Both the position numbers and the translations under genes were made by a program. The notes beneath the pieces were generated by a model, which ran no database searches, was not told the DNA's origin, and was given only the letters and a program-made list of their open reading frames with translations. 64,000 bases of DNA. Origin: Notospermus geniculatus (taxonomy: Eukaryota; Nemertea; Pilidiophora; Heteronemertea; Lineidae). The DNA lies in the NCBI GenBank assembly GCA_002633025.1, contig NMRB01000729.1:63742-127741 (forward strand). The letters are read 5' to 3'. Below, piece by piece: positions 57,486 through 64,000 of this stretch; within the stretch, counting starts at the first letter, position 1; every line of letters begins with the position of its first letter.

Positions 57486-58277
57486 GGCCAGGGCCATTGT
57501 GCTCACCTCTGTGAAAAGTCTCTGTGGTTAAGTGTGAAACTGTGGCTCTCATGGTGAGTGTTGAAGGATCAGTAGAGGTAAGATAAACCTGAACACACCA
57601 AGAAGTTTTTATGATCTAATTAATATGAGGTGTGGGTCAAAGTCCATTTTTCAAGATGGCTCCCTGGTGGCCATATTTGATGTCGAATCTGACTGAAATT
57701 TACCACACATTTATATGGTACCTAGATACATATTTTGACAAGGTTAAAACATCCTACCTACTCCTATTTAAGAAATGTGGTGAAAGTCCATTTTTTCAAG
57801 ATGGCTTCCTGGCGGCCATATTTGAAGTCCGATTGGGTTGAAATTTGTGCAGGGTGCCTAGATATATTTTCACACCAAATCACAACACTCTTTGTCAAAT
57901 AGCCATGAAATGTGACACCAAACAGTAAATTTTGAACTTTGACCTCTGTGACCTTGAAAAGTAGGTCAAATCAAAACCCCGGGATTTATGTGATGTAGTC
58001 TCATCAGAGGAACCCACCATAAAAGTTTCGTGGTTCTAGCTCGCAGCGTTCAGCAGATATGGCTGAAAGAAGGTTTTCACAAAGCGCCCCCTACAGGCCA
58101 AAGCGTACAAACAGCAGCGCGAAGTTTCGATCCAGAGATAGTTTTTACCATAGGGTACCTGTACACCAAATTTCAAGTTTGTAACCCAAGTGGTTTAGAA
58201 ACGTGCCACCCCTGTTAACGACGACGACGGACGACGGACAACACACCATGGGAGCTCACCTCACAGAGGTGAGCTAA
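57486..58277. repeat. Interspersed repeat, gctcacctc ends
   Basis: Begins with gccattgtgctcacctctgtg and ends gagctcacctcacagaggtg / agctaa, a strong terminal hairpin. It includes a 146-bp tandem duplication (gtccatttttcaagatggct at about 57642 and 57786), a gacctctgtgaccttgaaaa block and a cgacgacggacgacggacaa tail. The same tail design is seen at 40300-40573. No protein. Confidence 0.65.
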
Positions 58278-58298
58278 CAAGCTCCACTAAAACACATA

Positions 58299-58445
58299 GG
58301 GACGTATGCACCAAGCAAAGATAATCTTGAACTCGGCTTTAGCCACAACTTTCCCATTGTCTGATCATGCCGTAACAAACCTGAACAATTGAAAAGTTGT
58401 GGCTGAACCCGAGTTGAAGATTATCTTTGTTTGGTGCACACAGCC
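58299..58445. mobile_element. Foldback MITE, about 60-bp arms
   Basis: GGGACGTATGCACCAAGCAA pairs with the right end ...TTTGGTGCACACAGCCC, and inner blocks gataatcttgaactcgg and ttagccacaactttc pair with their complements. It lies immediately after the interspersed repeat. Confidence 0.88.
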
Positions 58446-58958
58446 CATTCGGTTTATAAACTTAGCTCCAGTTCCTGAACAAAATGCAGCAACGTGTAAT
58501 ATCTTGTCATCGTCAGCCATCTTCATTACTTTCCATCTGAAAACGTTGAAACCCCTAGGTCAAAGCGAATGCTGCTTGAAAAATCAGGCCTTACAGCAAA
58601 TTTCTTTAAGGTAGATTGTCCTGGGTCAGAATTACAAAGTGCACATACTTCTGTACAAAAGCTAGATTGTCACAGTTACACCTGGTAGAATAATTTTCAT
58701 GTACTCGCAAAACATGCAAGTTCAAAATCAAAACAATCACAACAATCAGCAGATTCACCACATACAAATTAAAATGTAATTTTACAGTGTGCACTCTTAA
58801 AAGAATACAACAAAAAAAAATTATTGCACCTAGGCCACTTTGTCATAAACTTGGTATTTATTGTAACCATCATATTGTCAGCACAAATGGCTACCGGTAT
58901 AACATGTTATCAGCACAATGACCAACATGACAACGTCAGTAGACTGATTATGCATTAC

Positions 58959-60960
58959 TTATGGCCTGTGGAAGCCAGCAGCCAGTCCTTCAGAAACTGC
59001 CCAGTCCAGCAGTCTTTTATGATGTTCTGGGTCATCCACGCCTCTGGGCAAAAAGAGCTGCATCGCACATGTTGAAGAATATGGTAACCGTTCCCCTTTC
59101 TCTTCCTGGTCAAAGAAAAGGATCTCAATTTTGGAGCGGAACCCAAGGTTTGGAATTGACCTGGCCCCTGTTACATACTGTAGCAGTTTCCACAGTGGCA
59201 TTTCTTCTCGTGCTGAAAGAGAAGAGTAACCATTTATACATGCAGGACTGCTATTTCCAACGATACAAGTAGTTTGATATGCACATCAAAATAAACACTA
59301 GAAATATGAAATTAGCTTAATAGCAAATTCGATGGCCCCACTTAGAAAATGGTAGTTCAGTGAAGAGACCAAGGAGAGACAAATGCTGTTAGAAACATGC
59401 AAGAGACTGATTGGCGAATGGGTTGGGAAGGGGTTTAATATCACATAGTAGGCCTATAATCCTTGGTGAATTGAGTTGATATTTTATTAGACCCTTGGCT
59501 GGGTGGGAAGGGGTTAGGCCCTCACATGATAGACCAACAATCCTTGGTGAATTGAGATTGACACCTCATCAGACCCAATGGGTGGGAAGGGGTTATTGTT
59601 AAAGTCCTTGGTGAATTTATATAGACACCTTTGCTGGACCCCTTTATTGGGTGCAAAGTGGTTAATATTATCCCATGACATTGGCCCTACCAGTAGGCCT
59701 ACATTGCTGAATATTGAGATGATATATTAGCCCCCCTTGGCCTTGGGTTGGAAGGGGTTAACACCACATACGTGTATATGATTGACCTGCACTCCTTGTT
59801 CAACCAAGGCAGATACCTTGAAATATTAGGCCCCTCCGCCAGACCCACCTTGGCTGGGACTTGGGAGCTCCACAGTTGTTCATTCACCAAATGGTAAACA
59901 AAACACATGTGCATTTGAAAAATTAGCATCATTCTGATTTCATCATGGATGAAAATTCTGATGATGCATCTTATAAAGTGCTTACACATGAAGATTGTTT
60001 GCATTCAACTTCATTATCATTTTGCAAAACTTAAAAAAAAAAATGCTTTCAAAAGCATTGAAACAGTCACATTTTTGGAACTTTTTGGTGTCGCACACCC
60101 AGATGAAATCATGGTCAATGAGTCTATACAAATGAATTTTTAGTTGATCCAGCAGATTGGCTGATTCCGTAGGAAACTTGCCTGTGGAAGGAAAAACTGG
60201 GAAGAAGAACATGAGTAAAATCATAAAGGAATCAACCATAAAGAATCAACTTACAAATGTACATTTTAAGAATGTGGACAATATCCCTTTAAACCTCAAC
60301 AGATTTCTGACTTTTCCATATAAAAGGCAAGACCCTTCTGCACATTCATTGCAAATTTGGTTGAATTCTCACCAGTTGATCTTATGATACAAACGGAATT
60401 AATGAGAACCCCACGAACGATGGGAGTGCAGGGTCATCGCTGTATATTTGAATAGGCTGACATGCATCTGTACATGGAACACTTATTGTGTTGAAAATAG
60501 CTTTGTTGTCAACGCAAAAGAAGTTGAATCTCCTGCCTATTACGTAAAGCCGAAATTCAGGCAATGAGAGACATCTGGTGGCAGTAGTTAAACCTTTATG
60601 GTTGATTCCTTAATGGTAAATCAATATGGTCCCACTTGTGGAGTGGGGACCATAATGACCTCTGAACGAATCATTTCCCCACCTTCACATTCTGAGAGGT
60701 ACACATCGAATGAGTAAATGGTGTCTTTCTCAGATTGTTGCAGAGCTTTCTTGGCCATTTTAACTTCCTCTGCATCATTTTCGTCAATGTCCACCTTGCT
60801 CCATTTTATGGAGACAAGCTTTTTGATTTCCTGAAATGTGATTTTGCTTTCGTCACACATAACAGGCCGAAACACAGCACCACCCGGCTTCATATACTTG
60901 CTGAACAAGTGCCCAATGCTGTCAAGACCTTCAACAAATTGCTCTACACACGGCTTCACT
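58959..60960 (-). CDS. HECT ubiquitin ligase, last two exons (G2E3-like)
   Basis: Exon 60960-60683 (acceptor ctatttcag, donor gtgggg, phase 1 end) encodes CVEQFVEGLDSIGHLF, FRPVMCDESKITFQEIKKL and SEKDTIYSFDVYLSECE. Exon 59212-58959 (acceptor ctctttcag) continues in phase with AREEMPLWKLLQYVTGARSI, then LPYSSTCAMQLFLPRG, and ends in TAA. The second part is a HECT C-lobe, in which the Cys of STCAMQL is the expected ubiquitin-accepting residue. The first part resembles the EQF-EGL block of G2/M-phase E3 ligase-like proteins. Upstream HECT and other domains must lie in exons that I could not find between 61 and 64 kb. Donor gtgggg is weak, but the phase and homology both support it. Confidence 0.75.
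59430..59830. repeat. Diverged tandem repeat in the HECT intron
   Basis: About five units of 60-110 bp share ggtgggaaggggtta, ccttggtgaattgag and ttagacccttggctgggt. It lies within the intron between the two HECT exons. Confidence 0.8.
60224..60612 (+). mobile_element. aaggaatcaaccataaag element, copy X
   Basis: Ends AAGGAATCAACCATAAAG and CTTTATGGTTGATTCCTT are inverted. The interior (gcacattcattgcaaatttg, gaaccccacgaacgatggg, gacatctggtggcagtag) matches copy Y at 61213-61689 in reverse orientation. It lies in the HECT intron just beyond the 60683 donor. Confidence 0.88.
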
Positions 60961-61212
60961 CTGAAATAGATGGAAATACAATTGTACATTAAGATTCCGC
61001 AGCGATGATTAAGACATACATATAAAAGATCAATCAATTTGCACAACACAGACATCATATGAAATTTAACAGAATCAGTAAGTCCCCATCATGAATTTGG
61101 TTTGGTGTAGTAAGAATGTAAATGACAAAATTTATGAAACACACCGAAATGTTTAGTGTATCCAAAACCAGCCATGGGCGCAGCCATCTTTGATGCAATG
61201 CATTATGTCATA

Positions 61213-61689
61213 AAGGAATCAACCATAAAGGTTTAACTGCGAACGATGAGCTTACTGAGGGAGACACTTCCTTTGTTGCCACCAGATGTCTCTCACTGCC
61301 TGAATTTTGGCTTTACGTAATAGGCACGAGCTTCAACTTTTTTTGTGGTGAAGAGGTACATGAACCTGCCAACTTGATGCTTTGAATTCCATTTCTGACG
61401 ATAACTGAGCTATTTTCAGCACAATTAGTGTTCCATGTACAAATGTAGGTCAGCCTATTCAAATGTACACCGATGACCCTGAACACACATCGTTCGTGGG
61501 GTTCTCATTAATTCAGACCTTTTGTATCATAAGATCAACTAGTCGGAATTCAACAAAATTTGCAGTGAATGTGCAGAAGGGTCTTGCCTATCACATGGAA
61601 ACGTCAGAATGCAAATCTGTTGGGTTTTAAAGGCATATTGTCCACATTTATAAAATGCTAAATTTGTCAGTTGAACCTTTATTGTTGAC
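61213..61689 (-). mobile_element. aaggaatcaaccataaag element, copy Y
   Basis: Reverse-oriented relative of copy X, longer by about 90 bp, with a decayed right end (aacctttattgttgac). Together X and Y flank the HECT exon 60683-60960. Confidence 0.85.
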
Positions 61690-61940
61690 ACCATGATGGC
61701 TGATGGCACAAAACTCCTGCAAGCAAAGTAAGCCTACCGGTAAATACACTAGTTAATAAAAGACTTATATAGGCCTCTGCCTAGGCCCACCGGTTGGCCT
61801 TACGTGTACCTGTCGTCCTGAGACGTGTAGCCCTACGGTGCTGCTGGTAGGGTCTGCTAGCTACACCTGCTGTGAGTGAGATCTGTGATCATCATGCTGA
61901 TGCTTCTTTACTAATACTAGGCCTACCCGCCTATAGGATG

Positions 61941-61984
61941 ATATACGCCCCCTAGCTCTAGGCCTAGGGCTAGGGGGCGTATAT
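61941..61984. repeat. 44-bp palindrome
   Basis: atatacgccccctagc and gctagggggcgtatat pair around tctaggcctagg, itself palindromic. It may be a minimal foldback element. Confidence 0.9.
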
Positions 61985-61990
61985 AAACTA

Positions 61991-62195
61991 CACTGCAAAA
62001 AATACCTGGCTCAAATGACCGGCTCAGCCTTTTGAGCCACCAATTTAAGCCACTTTTGGCACAACCTGAGCCAAAAGACCCACCCTTCAGAGGCCACTAT
62101 TGCATTGGCTCCCGTCAATGCCTCTGTTGTTCAAATATGGTACAAAACGTGCATGGCTCACCCTGAGCCAAGATTAGCCTACTTTATTTGCAGTG
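61991..62195. mobile_element. Small element with CACTGCAAA ends
   Basis: CACTGCAAAAAATA on the left and TATTTGCAGTG on the right are inverted. The interior repeats gagcca/tggctc words on both strands. No TSD was seen. CACTGCAAA ends occur in several animal MITE families. Confidence 0.6.
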
Positions 62196-62199
62196 ACAG

Positions 62200-63790
62200 T
62201 GTACCATAGGCCTAGGAATCTGCACATAGGCCTACCGGTACCGCAGTAGGGCCTAGGCCTATACTACACTAGGGCTGAGTAGGCCTCCGGTCCTAATAAA
62301 ATGAGAAAACAAGCATCAACTTGAGACAACTAGTCTATAACTTGCGCCAACAAGGGTTTATCATTTACTTTTTGCTAAATAAGGATGAGAAAGGTCAATT
62401 TAAATGTCTTCGGAGAGTTTCAATGCATTTGGGACTTCGACAACAAAGATATCGATCAATTTGTTGCATGTGTTGTGTGAATAGTGTTTGTTTGTTTGTT
62501 TGTTTCACAGGCAGGAGCGGTGGATCCGTATCCTACTCCGCCACTTTGCCCTTCCTCTAGCCTCTTCCGGGCCCAGAGAAAGCAGGCCTCTGACCCCCGG
62601 TTNGTAGAACACAGTGATATAAAAATTTTGAATGAAATCATGCAAATAAAAAAGTAGCAAAAAACATACCTTTACAAAATTCCTTCTGTCAAATGTGGAT
62701 TTCAGCGGATTTTTTCGACGCTGATACCATTAGATAGCCAGGAAAATTTACTACTACATATGTCGGATTCAATTTACTCCACCCCATTGGTTTGGAGATA
62801 TTCAAGATAAACTGCTGTCCATTTACTTTTGGCCATGAGTGTACGTAGCCTACATAGCTCCAGAGCGACTTTTGTGAAGTCAGAGGTCGTTTTATCAACG
62901 TTCTGGGACTGCAAATTCAGCATGATTACGGCTTCGACTTCGCTTTAGAAAACAGGTTTTACCACTGGACTGAATCTGGCTACCTTGGTGTGTTCTTTCT
63001 TCTAGAAACATTCTCCATCCAGTGTTACCAGCAGGTCTGGGCCCTGGGTAGTGGAAATATGCCTGTGCGATTTTTTTTGCTACCCAGTATACAACGAAGT
63101 GGGTTTGGCGTCGACAGATTTTCATCCCTGGCCACCTGGTGGCCAGCTTCTGATTTACTCGCAACTCCGTTTGGCAGTCAAAGGCCCAAAATTGCACAAA
63201 GGAAAATAAAATGGGCTCTCTGCACTGTTGAGCGCAACAATAAAAAAATCCGCATCATTTTCACTCCATGGAAACTATCGTTGGCCTTACGCAGTTTTTA
63301 TATCATGACATCAATAATGCCATATATTGACTTAAAACGTCAATTCTGTCACAATATACAATGTATACGGCCCTCTGTGGAGACCTGCAGTTGGTGCGTA
63401 TTTAGTACAACAAACTGTTGTGAAGGCCTACTTAATATTCCATTAGAAATGCCTAGAGCTTCTATCGATTTTATTGGTATCACCTCAGATTTGGTTAATA
63501 AATATAATACGCGATGATAAAGAAAGTTGCCTGTGCTGTTTAACTCTTTGACGCCCTGCCATTATTGGAAGAAACTGTCTTTTTGCAGGGGTCCGACATG
63601 GGTCTAGTAATTTTGCTCTTACTCCTTAACCGTGCATGATTTCGAAGGATTTTTTTAACAGTGAATAGGTTTTTTTCATGGAGCACTGCTCTCCCAAGCG
63701 CATGCTTTCTACACCATTCATATTACAATAAGGGGTGGACCGAATGAATGACTGACTGTACACCGCTGATGTTTCATTGGCTGGAAATTT
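62200..63790. other. No gene recognised
   Basis: The longest frame (62990-63517, + strand, 175 codons) has no family resemblance, no splice context and poor codon regularity, so I do not call it. A gtttgtttgtttgtttc run is at about 62486, and an ambiguous base at 62603. Confidence 0.4.
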
Positions 63791-63793
63791 ACA

Positions 63794-63880
63794 AACCTGG
63801 TTCCCTGGGCTCCGACGGTGGCACTGACTCTTCGTGCTCCGATACGAAGCGCCACCGTCGGACGCCCAAGGAAACAGGTT
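63794..63880. repeat. 87-bp hairpin
   Basis: AACCTGGTTCCCTGGGC, then TCCGACGGTGGC, is mirrored by GCCACCGTCGGA, then CGCCCAAGGAAACAGGTT, with a short centre. Two small mismatched blocks. Likely a small foldback element. Confidence 0.85.
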
Positions 63881-64000
63881 GGGAATTACCAGCACATTGC
63901 CTGCGAACAGTGGGCGTCGCTAATCAACAGCGCACTGGGTTGAATGAGTGAGCACATAACCTTTTGTCACCTTAATAATAGGGGCACAAGAAGCGCAGTC

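Noticed and set aside
62990-63517. 175-codon plus-strand frame
   Set aside because: No family resemblance, no splice signals, and an opposing 100-codon frame overlaps it. Length alone is not enough in AT-rich DNA.

Overview
The window reads as nuclear DNA from an animal, most likely a marine invertebrate and plausibly a deuterostome such as an echinoderm, hemichordate or cephalochordate. Coding exons are short, bounded by GT/AG introns and widely spaced. There are no operons. Short foldback elements, tRNA-derived SINEs and tandem arrays fill most of the space, and TTAGGG-type telomere-like motifs and abundant tacatgta and aggcct words are present. The species call is inference; no gene in the window fixes it. 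There is one 335-bp assembly gap (32127-32461) and five isolated N calls.

Layout. 1-40.6 kb is almost gene-free. It is a mosaic of small non-autonomous DNA transposons, many with readable inverted ends and target-site duplications (TSDs of TA, TTAA, 6, 7, 8, 9 and 10 bp). It also holds two copies of one tRNA-derived SINE (the second split by a nested foldback), satellites near 13.2-14.2, 30.5, 31.6-32.0 and 38.1-38.9 kb, and one possible first exon with a mitochondrial presequence (15.2-15.4 kb).

40.7-50.6 kb is the gene-rich centre. A 5'-truncated RecQ-type helicase gene (+ strand, three exons, 43692-45788) converges tail to tail on a six-exon gene (- strand, 50586-46193) for a large protein with an N-terminal Cys4 finger and a DUF6589-like core. 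A second, partial gene of the DUF6589 kind lies on the other side of the helicase (41.7-40.7 kb, - strand). A 1.26-kb TA-flanked element and another foldback fragment sit just upstream of the helicase remnant. The long gene carries one frameshift, and a 166-bp tandem duplication in the helicase repeats one of its splice donors. I read this as a decayed multi-gene mobile cassette or a fast-evolving gene pair. It is the best candidate here for an undescribed system.

52.6-56.7 kb holds exons ending in a DDE integrase-type transposase. It is clearly broken by a frameshift, an in-frame TAG and a 333-bp internal duplication. Three in-phase exons at 52.6-53.7 kb, two of them duplicates of each other, may be its 5' end. 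57.5-58.4 kb is a long interspersed repeat plus a foldback. 58.9-61.0 kb carries the last two recognisable exons (- strand) of a HECT-domain ubiquitin ligase of the G2E3-like kind; its penultimate exon is bracketed by two inverted copies of a roughly 400-bp element. 61.7-64.0 kb has further small palindromes and no recognisable gene.
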